64,000 bases of DNA from Spirodela intermedia. Taxonomy: Eukaryota; Streptophyta; Magnoliopsida; Alismatales; Araceae. The stretch covers positions 4,675,878 through 4,739,877 of the forward strand of contig LR746264.1 in the NCBI GenBank assembly GCA_902729315.2, in the 5' to 3' direction. Each line of letters opens with the position of its first letter. Within the stretch, counting starts at the first letter, position 1. Shown here in pieces: positions 31,184 to 41,500 of this stretch. The notes beneath the pieces were generated by a model, which was not told the origin of the DNA, ran no database searches, and was given only the letters and a program-made list of their open reading frames with translations. The translations under genes were made by a program, and so were the position numbers.

Positions 31184-33841
31184 TCACCAAGAATCAGAGC
31201 AAGAACACCGGCCTCCGCTAAAATGGTGAAACCTAATGTTATCTCTGATGACGATTTCCCGTTCAGTGCAGAGGGATATGAGCTTCATCGCCGAATGGCA
31301 ATCGCCACAGATGCGGAGATTCTTCGTTACCCTTACAGGTTTAGGAGGATCTGTTCTGAGGAGTCCAAACGCGACTGCAATCTTCTCGCTGTGCTTCATG
31401 AGAACCTCCTCCTTTTCCAGTTCCTCCATCTCTTCCATCACGTGGTTGTAATCCGGAACATACCCGAGTTCTTTTATCCTGCAGATCAGGCCTTCCAAAT
31501 GAGCGAGCACTTCTCCAGACGGCGGCAGAGATTTATCCCCAGCGAAGAAGGAGAAGATCTCCCCATTGATCTCAATCCAGCTGCGACCAGGTCTCGTGAT
31601 CATCCTAGCAGCATTCATCTTCTTCCGTAATCTTCGCAGATTGGCCGACTGGCCAGTCACCGCATAGATCCGAGCTAGGCACAGGTAAGGCGCCGGATCT
31701 CTTGGTTCGATCGAGAGCAGTCGTTCGGCAGCATACTCTGCCAGATCCACCCGGACGTTCAGCGCGCTCCCGCTGAGAAGAGAGCTCCACACCACCGAAT
31801 CAGGCTCGAACGGCATCGAGCGGACCAGCTCCTCGGCCTCCTCGAGACGACCTGATCGACACAGAAGCTCGATCAGGCACGAGTAGTGTGGAAGACTCGG
31901 AGCGACTCCGTGCTCAGATCTCATCACATCGAGGTAACGCCGAGCTTCCTCCAACAGGCGGCCGTGCGCGCAGGCACACAGAATGGCAAGGAAGGTCACA
32001 TCGTCCGGCTCCGTCCCCGCGCACTTCATCTTCTCAAACAGTTCGACGCATTCCGCGCCGCATCCGTTGACGGCATAGCCATAGAGCATGGAGTTCCAGG
32101 ATATCAGATCTCGATTCTGCGCTCGATCGAACACTGATCTGGCCGCGGGAACCTGCCCGCACTTGCTGTACATGTTTATCAGCGAATTGGCAGTCAGCAG
32201 GCGCGGTTCGTGCCCCAGCTTGACGGCGATTCCGTGGATCGCTTCCCCCGGAGCCAACGCGGAGAGGCCGGCAGAAGCGCTGAGAATGCTGGCAATCGCC
32301 GGCTCGTTCGGTCGGATGTTGCCTTGAGCAGAAGCGAACATCATGCTTCTGAACAATAGGAACGCCTCGCTGGCGAGTCCTCCTCGCACCAGACCAGAGA
32401 TCATGGCGCTCCACGAGACCTCGTCCTTGAGAGGCGCCTCGTTGAACAGATTGTAAGCTTCCCTAGCCTTCCCATGGAGTATCAGCCCAGAAACGACGAC
32501 GTTGTAGGTGACGATGCTGGGGTTGGGGATCATCTTGAAAAGCTTCAACGCCTCTTCCAGTAAGCCCTTCCTGATGTAACCAGACATCAGAGTCGTATAC
32601 AGTATCACGTCCCTGTCAGGCATATCATCGAACAGCTTCCTCGCCTCGGCAACCCTACCGTCTTCGACTAGAGCAGACACCAGGACAGTGCAGATCTCCA
32701 CCGTGGGGCTTGTCATTGTGGAAAAGAGATCAACAGCGCGATCGACCAAGTTGTTCCTCAAGTAACCCTGGATTATCAGGTACCAAGAGATCTCATCCCT
32801 CTTCTCCATTCCGTCGAACACCTTCCGAGCTTCATCGATCCTGCCGTTATCCACATAGCCACGGATCAAGGAATTGCAAGCTCCAGTAGATCTGCTGCAT
32901 CCAAGTTTCAGAACCTCCAGCTCTGCAGCCTCTATCTCCAAACAACTGAAATACATGGAAATCAGAGAGGCCTCGATGGCCGGATCGGCGTCAAATCCCA
33001 ATTTCACAATGTGACCATGAACTGCCCTTCCACAATTTGCGTCCTCCAAGCCCAAGCACGCAGCAACGACCTGCACGATGACCGCAGCGCTGCTGCTGCT
33101 CTGTTCCCGCTGGTTCTTCTCCACCATAACCTTGTTGAACAGTCGGATGGCGTCGCGAAAATGGCCCTCGGAGACGAGCCCTCGCAGCATCACAGCCCAC
33201 GTCACGCTGTTCTTCATCGGGGCAGAGTGGAACAGTTCGAGGGCTTCCGCTAGCCTCCCACCCTGAACGAGCCCGTCGATCATCGCCGTCCAGGAGATGC
33301 AATTCCGCGCCGGCATTCGGTCGAAGACTTGGCGAGCCCTCAGAAGCTGTCGGTTTCTGATCAAGGCGGAGAGCAGAGCGTTCCAAGACGCCGTGCTCTT
33401 CCAATATACCTCCTCGAAGGCCCGAAGCAGCGAGCAATCCGAAACCAGGCATTTGGAGTACATCGTGACGAGGGAAGTGCCCACAAATGCGTTGCTCGAG
33501 GAGTCCCTCTTGATGGAGAGACCGTGGAGCTGCCTCCCCTCGGCCAGCGCCCGCAGCTCGGCACAGGAGGAGAAGACAGTCGCCAGCGTCGTGTGGGTCG
33601 GCTCCACAGCGCCGCGCTTCAGCATCTGCTTGAACATCCGCAGGACCTCCTCGTGCATCCCGTGCCGCGCGTAGGCCGACATCACGGAGTTCCAGGAGAT
33701 CACGTCTCGATCAGGCATTTCGTCGAACAGCTTTCGTGCGCCGCCCAGATCACCCGACTTGGACATGGCGAGGATGGCCTTGTTCGAGGAAACCGTGGTA
33801 GCCGCTGCACGAATGGAGGACTTTGCGGGCGCCCCTCTCAT
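31184..33841 (-). CDS. PLS-class pentatricopeptide repeat protein with E/E+ and DYW-type domain
   Basis: A single uninterrupted reading frame of 885 aa from ATG 33841. Tandem PPR units cover most of the protein, for example DVISWNSVMSAYARHGM, NCISWTAMIDGLVQGGRLAE, DEVSWSAMISGLVRGGLASE and DLISWNSMLYGYAVNG; their alternating lengths fit the P-L-S pattern. E/E+ motifs follow, then a DYW deaminase-like domain with HSEKIA, CGDCHSA and the closing HHFSGGRCSC zinc ligands. The last three residues are DSW instead of DYW. Family knowledge: these nuclear-encoded proteins bind organelle transcripts and direct C-to-U editing. The N terminus (MRGAPAKSSIRAAATTV) could be part of an organelle presequence. 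No ATG lies upstream in frame before the stop at 34016-34018, although the frame stays open for 58 codons, so the start could be wrong. The gene converges with the WBP11-type gene, 310 bp apart, and is intronless, as is usual in this family. Confidence 0.9.
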   Translation of the reverse strand: MRGAPAKSSIRAAATTVSSNKAILAMSKSGDLGGARKLFDEMPDRDVISWNSVMSAYARHGMHEEVLRMFKQMLKRGAVEPTHTTLATVFSSCAELRALAEGRQLHGLSIKRDSSSNAFVGTSLVTMYSKCLVSDCSLLRAFEEVYWKSTASWNALLSALIRNRQLLRARQVFDRMPARNCISWTAMIDGLVQGGRLAEALELFHSAPMKNSVTWAVMLRGLVSEGHFRDAIRLFNKVMVEKNQREQSSSSAAVIVQVVAACLGLEDANCGRAVHGHIVKLGFDADPAIEASLISMYFSCLEIEAAELEVLKLGCSRSTGACNSLIRGYVDNGRIDEARKVFDGMEKRDEISWYLIIQGYLRNNLVDRAVDLFSTMTSPTVEICTVLVSALVEDGRVAEARKLFDDMPDRDVILYTTLMSGYIRKGLLEEALKLFKMIPNPSIVTYNVVVSGLILHGKAREAYNLFNEAPLKDEVSWSAMISGLVRGGLASEAFLLFRSMMFASAQGNIRPNEPAIASILSASAGLSALAPGEAIHGIAVKLGHEPRLLTANSLINMYSKCGQVPAARSVFDRAQNRDLISWNSMLYGYAVNGCGAECVELFEKMKCAGTEPDDVTFLAILCACAHGRLLEEARRYLDVMRSEHGVAPSLPHYSCLIELLCRSGRLEEAEELVRSMPFEPDSVVWSSLLSGSALNVRVDLAEYAAERLLSIEPRDPAPYLCLARIYAVTGQSANLRRLRKKMNAARMITRPGRSWIEINGEIFSFFAGDKSLPPSGEVLAHLEGLICRIKELGYVPDYNHVMEEMEELEKEEVLMKHSEKIAVAFGLLRTDPPKPVRVTKNLRICGDCHSAMKLISLCTEREIVIRDNIRFHHFSGGRCSCSDSW

Positions 33842-34985
33842 GGTGAGGGTGGGGGAGGAGCATCGATGGCTGCAGGGGCTGGCCGCAGCGGAAGGTCTCT
33901 TGTGGGAGGAGATCTCGACTCGTGTCCACTGCGATAGGACTGGCACAGTTGTGTTGCAGGTGGATTCGCCATGGATGACGACGCTCCTGATCTTCGTCGC
34001 ACCGCGGTGAGAATCTCATACCTTCAACTTGAATAATACTCGGTGCGGATGCCGGACCGAGAAATTTATCTTCAGAAATTGGAGCCATCGCTTTTTGCTT
34101 TTGTCTTATCTTCGTATTTCTGAATAGCAGCCATTCTAATATTAGTATGTCATTTTTTTTTTTTTCATCATCAAAACTCTTCGGCTCCCCAAACAAAGAA
34201 GAACATATAGTTTTGAGTAACATAACACTTTTGCGTAACCAACTTTTCAATATGGGCACTTTAGTTTCTTTGGGTTTGGTTTCTTTAAACTATAATATAT
34301 GTTTTGTTGAGTCGAACATTTTGACAATTAATCACATAAAGATAAAAGAATAATTAATCATAAAATTGTTTTCACTACATTGATTCGCAGTTCAAGATTT
34401 TAATGATAGATTCAGTTTTCTTTCATGCTTAAATTTACTTTTCAAGCATTATATAAATAAAAGAAACATCATAAAATAGAAACTTGAGAAGAAGGTAAAT
34501 AAAATCTAAACAAAATAACAAGTTTTAGGAAGAAAAATTGAGGAAATGTGTACGTCAAAAATCTTCAGACCAGAAGGAACAAAATCATTTTGGCCTTTCT
34601 GCACGTCCTCATCATCATGATCAGTTACAGAACCTCAACCGTAGCTTTTCTCTTAGTCATGCTTTCTAAATCAAAGATTCGCAATGTTTGAATCCTCCAA
34701 AATCCCTCACAATGACTCACACCCAAGTTTTATCTCATAAAATGAAATTCTTGACTAGAAATCGTTGAAAAGCTGTAGATCCAGGTTACACCACTATAAT
34801 AGTGCCATGACACTTATCTCACCCGCCCACTAGGCCTAAATGGCCAATCTCGTATTCTGACCTAATAACAACAAATCAAAGCCAATAAACCTTTCAGCCA
34901 TGTTAGCTCGACGACAAGGGTCTGTCCACAAGGTCAATAGATAAGCAGCTGAAAACTAGTTTGATATCCCTCTATTCTCCATCTT
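33842..34985. other. Upstream region of the PPR gene, no other feature seen
   Basis: The 5' side of the minus-strand PPR gene followed by AT-rich DNA. Open frames opposite the PPR gene have no family similarity and look like by-products of its high GC. Confidence 0.5.
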
Positions 34986-34989
34986 GGTC

Positions 34990-35212
34990 ATCAAAACCCA
35001 TTATAAGTGTTAATTTGAGGGGGGGGGGAGGGGAGAGGAGAAAAGTGAGATCAATGGTGTCAAGAGGTGGCAGGGGAGAGGAACCATCAAGACAAAGAAC
35101 AAAGGGGCAAACCATCTACATGGAATGAGCCCTAGATTATGTGATTTATAATATAGGTAAACCGACCAATATAACCAAGTCTAATAAGCCATAATAGGCA
35201 TAGACTCTAACA
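34990..35212 (-). repeat. 3' LTR remnant of the copia element (outer edge approximate)
   Basis: Matches 37430-37630 in order and orientation: shared GAGCCCTAGA, ATTTATAATAT, AAC(C/G)GACCAA and a TCTAACA edge. On the minus strand it starts TGTTAGAGTC, right after the polypurine tract. The left border could not be fixed. Confidence 0.65.
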
Positions 35213-37429
35213 CTCCTCAAATTCACAATAGGATAATCATCAATGATTTGTCTAGAAGAAACTTAAAATGAGATACAATGAGTCTTGGTAAAAAAATTAA
35301 CTTGTTGTCAAGACGATGGATCATTAAGTCATGTAAGAGTGTAAGACGATAACGTCAAACAAAGTGACAATAATCTCAATGTGCTTATTAACAATGAAAC
35401 TATGAGCAATTTAAATTTCAATTTCATCAACACAGTAAAAATGAGTTAGAGTAGAGTATGATACTCTCATATTACTAAGTAGTACATATAGTTAAATAAT
35501 CTCTACTACTATAGAAGACATAGCTTGATATTCTAATTCAGTGGTAGAGCATGCAATAATATCTTATTTTTTACTCTTCTAAGAAATGAGATAATCATCA
35601 AGAAATATACACCAACCGTTGTGGTCATTAATATTGCTAACCCAATTAGCATAAAAGAAAAAAAGAGTTAATAAAGAATAAGAAGAGAAAAAAAGTCTTT
35701 GAAACCATGTACAACAAAGACAGTGAATAAAGTGTAAGATTGCAGTCCAATGAGTAAAGCAAGAAGTGGAATAAAATTGTACTGAAGATTACCAATATCT
35801 TTCACATCAAATAAGTCATGAAGTTTAATCTGGAAATAATGCCTTCTAAGTCATCACTTGTAATGATCATATCATCCATATATAATAATAGAAGATTCTG
35901 AATATGAGAACAAGAGATAGTAAAAAAAATTGAGTCATAAGTAGGGATGATAAATCCAAGCTAAAAGAAAGTAGTAGTAAACATCTACCAATTATGGGAG
36001 ACTTCTTTAAGATCATATAATTACAAGGAAGACAACATATATAGCATGAAAGGTGTGAAATTTTGAAAGGAGGAGATATATATACTTCTTCATAACGATC
36101 CCTATTGAAAAAAATACATTTTTCATATCAAACTGGTATAAAGGTCACTTGCAAGCGGCAACAACATACATAAAGGTAGAAATGGATGTCACTTTTCATA
36201 TAGAAGTAAATGTCTTTTTATAGTCGAAGTTATATTCTTGTGAAAAACCTTTGGCCATAAGTATGGCATAGAAATCCATTTGCCTTAATTCTAATCTTAT
36301 ATACTCATTTGCAACCAATAGCATGTTTGCCTTTTGGGAAGGGGAACAAGTTCCCAAGTGTCAATTTGATGGAGTGCATCAAGTTCTTCAAAGATTGATT
36401 GTTGTCAATTAGCATCTAAAAATACTTCTTTAAAAGACAGGTTCAGCAAAAGAGTGAATAGTAGAAAGAAAGGAAAGAAAGTGAAGAGATTTGATGGAGA
36501 TAAGAGATAGGTATTGAGCATGTAATCAACACATATGAGTTGGGAGAGTGAGAAATTCAGGGATAGGAGGCGGAGGATAAGTAGATTGGGACACAAGAGG
36601 TAAGGTATTCAAGTTAGATGGTGACAAGTCAACTTTGATACTATTATATGTTTTGCTTTCTCATAGGATAAAATAGTGAGGTTAATAGATAACCTAGACG
36701 ATAGAGATAAATTGAAAGTATCTAAGAATAGATCAATAAATTGTGTTTTAGTTGTACGATTTTTAGAAGAATATAACATATTGGGAAGGAGATAGTATAA
36801 AATATGCTCTAAAAGATAGCATGACATAATGTGAAGAGACAATTTGAAGTAAGATCATAACATTGGTAACATTTTTGTGACAAGCTATACCCAAGAAAGA
36901 CACATACTAGTGTAGGTAGATAACTTAATATGTTCAATTAGAGAGAGTAAGACAAAACAAATTGACCTAGACACAAGAAGTGTATAATAGCTATCTATTC
37001 ATTATTACCTCCATTTATATCCTAGGAGGAAAGTATGAATATTAGTGCAAATAAATATCCCCTAATCTTTACTTTTAGAAAATCATCTGAATTTCAAAAA
37101 ATTATATTTTAAGTAATATGAACAAATTGTCAACATCAGTGGTTCAGCAAAATCATTGGGAGCAGTATCTATTTTTGATGGTTTTCCACTTGATATGGAT
37201 AGAATGATGTGTATGATAATGTTGTTTTGATTAGTGAAAGAAAAAGATAAATATTGAGATATAATGACTGAGAGTGACCAAATCAGAGATAGATGATCCA
37301 TAAATAAAGGAGGATGAAGGCACCCCACTACTCCTCAATCCAAATGGACTGAGATATCATTTTGCACAATATAATATTAGGAGAAGGCTTGATTCAAGGC
37401 AAATAAATCCAGATAAAAAGTGGCAAAAT

Positions 37430-37630
37430 GGTATGTTACTTTGAGTGAGGAAGAGAAGAGAAAAGGGAGTGCAATGGTATTGAGGAGGCAAGAGAGAGGA
37501 ACATTGTGACAACAAAAAAAGGGGCAATTCATCTACACTTGACGAGCCCTAGACAATGTTATTTATAATATGAGTAAACGGACCAACATAAGCAAGTGTA
37601 ATAGGCTTTCATGGGACTATCACTCTAACA
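37430..37630 (-). repeat. 5' LTR remnant of the copia element (inner edge approximate)
   Basis: The partner of the left LTR; it ends in CACTCTAACA on the plus strand at 37630, giving TGTTAGAGTG as the minus-strand LTR start. It is clearly diverged from the partner with small indels, so the insertion is old. I did not find a clear tRNA primer-binding site next to it. Confidence 0.6.
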
Positions 37631-38595
37631 AGGACCTCTACTGTAATAGGAAAGTCATTAGAAGTAAAACTATTGACCTCTCCTACTTTGACTCTAAATA
37701 AACCCATCTTCCGTTATTTGATACTCTCTAGTGGTCTAAGTTAGCCTCTACCCATCTAGGAATTTACCTTAACCTTACTTGTCATTTTATTCAAATATTG
37801 AACCCTTCTCTTCTTTCAAATCTAAAATGTTTTTTTCATACGATCTAGTACAATAGTAAATTCAATTTGTTTAATTCAGTACATGCTATTACATTCCCTT
37901 TGTATGGTTATAATCGGACATCTATTATCTTCTCTAAGGAGTCCCATTAAGATTGAGGTTTATATGTAAGAGACCTATGCAAAATGATAGAGAATCTAGA
38001 GAGGTGGTATTCTAATTACTACATCATGATTATTTTCATGTTAGTCTACCTGACCAAAACAAATTAATGGAACTTTAGTTTCCATAGCGTACCATACTTG
38101 AATACCAAGAATGAAGGATGATATTACCTTTTATGAGTACCAAAAATGACCAAGAGGCTAACATATGATTGTAAATATAAGTCTACAAGGCTCCCTCTTA
38201 TTAAGCTCTCAAAAAATATGTAAGGCAAAGATATCAACTTTTTTTCGCACTGTGTAATCTTAGACAATGTTTAAAATCAATGGGACAAAGTCTGTCAATT
38301 TATTAAACATTCATTTAATAAATGAGAACCTAATATATTGACATTCGTTTTTACTTTAAATTTAATTTACAAAATATATTTAATTTTGTCCCATGGAAGT
38401 TGATAGAAAATATTATGATGAGAAGGCCCTCCGATCTTACCTGAATTTTTGACTGTCTACCTTGTATTTTCCTTCCCGCCAAGATTTCGGCGGGTGAGGA
38501 AAGGAGGGTTACGTCGTGAAACCAAGCGAGCGAGAGAGAAGAGTTTTGGCGCTGAGAGGGAGGAGGCATTGCAGCTGGGTAGAAGAAGAGGAGAA
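37631..38595. other. AT-rich spacer and EXO1 upstream region
   Basis: No gene or transposon domain recognised. The last 140 bases before the EXO1 ATG turn purine- and GC-rich, as expected for a promoter and 5' leader. Confidence 0.5.
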
Positions 38596-41500
38596 ATGGG
38601 GATACAGGGCCTCCTTCCTATGCTAAAGTCCATTATGGTGCCAATGCACGTTAAGGATCTCGCTGGTCAGAGCGTCGCCGTCGACACCTATTCGTGGCTT
38701 CACAAGGGCGCGTTCTCCTGCAGCAGGGAGATTTGCAAGGGTTTGCCGACATCCAGGTCCATGAAAGACTTCGCTTTTCACCTGCATTGCTCCTCTTGAT
38801 GGGTTACTTAACTTAGCGTCTCTGCTTCTGGTTCTTGTTTTTCTTGCTTGCCCGATTTGGCTACCTGATTGAAACTGAGGGGAATTTCTCGCTCCCCGTC
38901 AACCTCTCTTTGTCTGCATTCATTGATCCGCGATTTTTCCACGTGTGCTGCACACTTATCTCTATTCAGTGGAATCGTGAACAGGATGAATGCTTAACTC
39001 GATTCGTTACGTCTCTTGCTCTATGATACATCTTATTAGTTCTCTTTCCTAGTCTTACATTTTCCCAATCGCATGCAAACCTGACAAGGGTTAGCGCCAG
39101 TTCATTAAGAGTTTACATCTTGATAACATCATTATGATATCGATCTTTTTTTGCCCTTTTTTGTGGCCGTTCCCTGAGAATGATTATGATGAGCGAACTT
39201 ATTTTTCGGAGAAGCTTATGCCATCTTTTTATTAGAGGAGTTTCGGAGACCGAATGATCTTATTTCACAGTAGAGAATGGGCTGGACTATGATTTGAGTG
39301 GTCCTCAGTTTTTTTTTCTTTTTTTTTCTCTCCATCTCTGTTTGCTCCGCTTTTCTTTTTTCTATATCTGTGCTCATTTCTGTGGAACTGACATTGATTT
39401 TTTCCCCTAATGAATTGAAGATGGACTGTTGACTCCGCCTGTTGTTTGATTAGTCAACGCCCACACCCTTTGCAATCCGATTAAATTCAATCTGAGTAAA
39501 TAATAAACATACAATCTGTTTGGTTAGCTAATGTGGACCGGCTTCGATGATTTCAAATGCTTACTCTACGTGGTTATCTAAACGATGTGTACGGGCATAC
39601 AGTGATCCCATAATGAAATATAAGGACCATTCTGTCACAAATTTTTTAATTTCTCCACGTTTTGTGGGGAACTGTCAATAGCTTGCACCTGAAATGAGGT
39701 ATAATTAAATTGCGGGCAATTAAAATTTCAAAACTAAAGTACCTGCGACGTTTTAAGAGTGAACATGGATCAATAAGAAGAGAGTATCTGCAAAAAAGTT
39801 GGTGAACGTGATTAATTTATTTGCTTCTATTTTCTTGTCTTGCAGTCATTTTACAAGTCTGTCATCAAGATTCATTGCCAGCATTCATATGTTTTAGGGT
39901 CCGTTTGTTTTATCTGGGTTTCGAAGCAAGTTTCTGAATTTTTTTTCTCACAAAGATCTAGCTGCATAATTAACTTGTTGGTGGGCAGGTCAGCTTGATG
40001 TAAAGGAGTCAAAGGTTGCTGACGTGTGTTGGTTTCTAGCTCACTAGTTTACGAGGGTTGGCAGTTTTTTCTTCTGCTTTCTCTGTGCATATCAACTACA
40101 TAAATTGTTGACTTAATTTCAAGGGAGAAAATATTGCATGCGCAATGTGTGGTGAAGCCTAGTCCATTGTGGCTATTTGCTGCTTCTTGACTTAAAAAAA
40201 TGCTTATGCTGCTTTAACACAATAGGAGGGGTAAAGTATTTTCATCTTAAAAGGACTGCGTCTCCTTGATTTCATTGACGTTCTCATCTGGCTGATTTAT
40301 ATCTATGAGTTGGCCAAACAGAAATGTAGTTCATTTTGAGGAAAAAACTTTGACCTACTTTTTGGAGTAAAAACAATTACTTTTTAACCAACTCTACTTC
40401 ATAAGCTTGCAGCTAATTATGTTTATCATGACTATATATTAGGTATGTGGATTATTGCATGTATAGAGTAAATCTACTGCGGCATTTTGGGATCAAGCCA
40501 ATTCTTGTCTTTGATGGGGGTCTTCTACCCATGAAGGTTGATCAAGAGATTAAACGTTCCAGGTATAGTTTTTTTTGTTCTTACTCTGGAACAACATTGT
40601 TCACTGTGTTCTATTAGTAATCTGTGGTTACAAAGTTAGATATGTTTACTTTTCGACTTTCTCTATTTTTACCTGCCTGGGAATAAGGTTGAGTGATGAT
40701 ATTTATATTGTAATAATTTCACCAATCCTAATAATACTGGCTTGTATAGATAATTTTTGGATGACAGCCTTGAAACTTCAATTTAATATTATGTAGAGTA
40801 AATATTTTTTGCTTCTAATTAAAAATGATGTTATGACAAGTTATTTTTTTATTAAATAGGCCATAACTATCAAGAAACATAAAACAAGACTTTATTTTAT
40901 AAAGCTCCATTTCCTATGCACTCTGGTGAATACAGGTGCCATTCATTGCTGATATGTGTCATAAAAAATTGCGTTCATAAAGAGGTCAACGATGACTATT
41001 TTGGTGGGAAAGAGACGACCATGGATCATTTTGTTAGGGTCCCAAAACAGGGATCAAAACAAGGGTAGAAACTAGGGTAGCAACCAGGGTAGCAACCAGG
41101 GAACTGAAAGTACGGGGGGAAAATATCTCCACTCGGACAGAAAATAGGAAAGAACAGAAAAGGGTTTCCAGTTGGGGACGAGTTCGAGAGTGTCCCACTC
41201 TCCCATTGACCTCTTCCAAAAGTGCCCAGTGAGGACCTTGAGGGTCCTTAAACCCGTACTCCTTAATGGGCTTCCTTTGACCCGCCTACATCTTAACCTT
41301 CCCTCTCCAGGCTTAAGTAGCTTGAACATTGGGCCCAACAGTTCCGGACCTAACACATTTCCACCACAACTATATGTACCATTGACTTAGACATCAACTT
41401 GGCCACACCGCCTCTGATTCTCCTTCCATCTGAAATAACTAATGCATTAGAACAATACTAGGGAGTGCGAAAACAGTTTTCGTTTAGTAAAAACAGTGTA

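Larger units (their letters stand above)
34990..37630 (-). mobile_element. Decayed Ty1/copia retrotransposon on the minus strand
   Basis: Read right to left, broken translations show copia polyprotein landmarks in the proper order. There is an integrase C-terminal CVFLGYSLSQKCYQCYD-like stretch near 36840-36950, then the start of reverse transcriptase near 36240-36400 (TWELVPLPKGKHAIGCKWVY-like residues with changes). The catalytic box LLYMDDMI lies near 35862-35900, and the RNase H tail (STTELEYQAMSS, NKHIEI) near 35370-35570. A purine-rich tract (AATTTGAGGAG on the minus strand) sits just before the 3' LTR at 35212. Many stops and frameshifts show that it is dead. Only about 2.2 kb lies between the LTR remnants, so gag and much of integrase are lost or unrecognisable. 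Confidence 0.8.

Noticed and set aside
31223-34259. Several long open frames on the plus strand and in other minus frames across the PPR gene
   Set aside because: The PPR frame is GC-rich at third positions, which depletes stops in other frames. None of these translations resembles a protein family.
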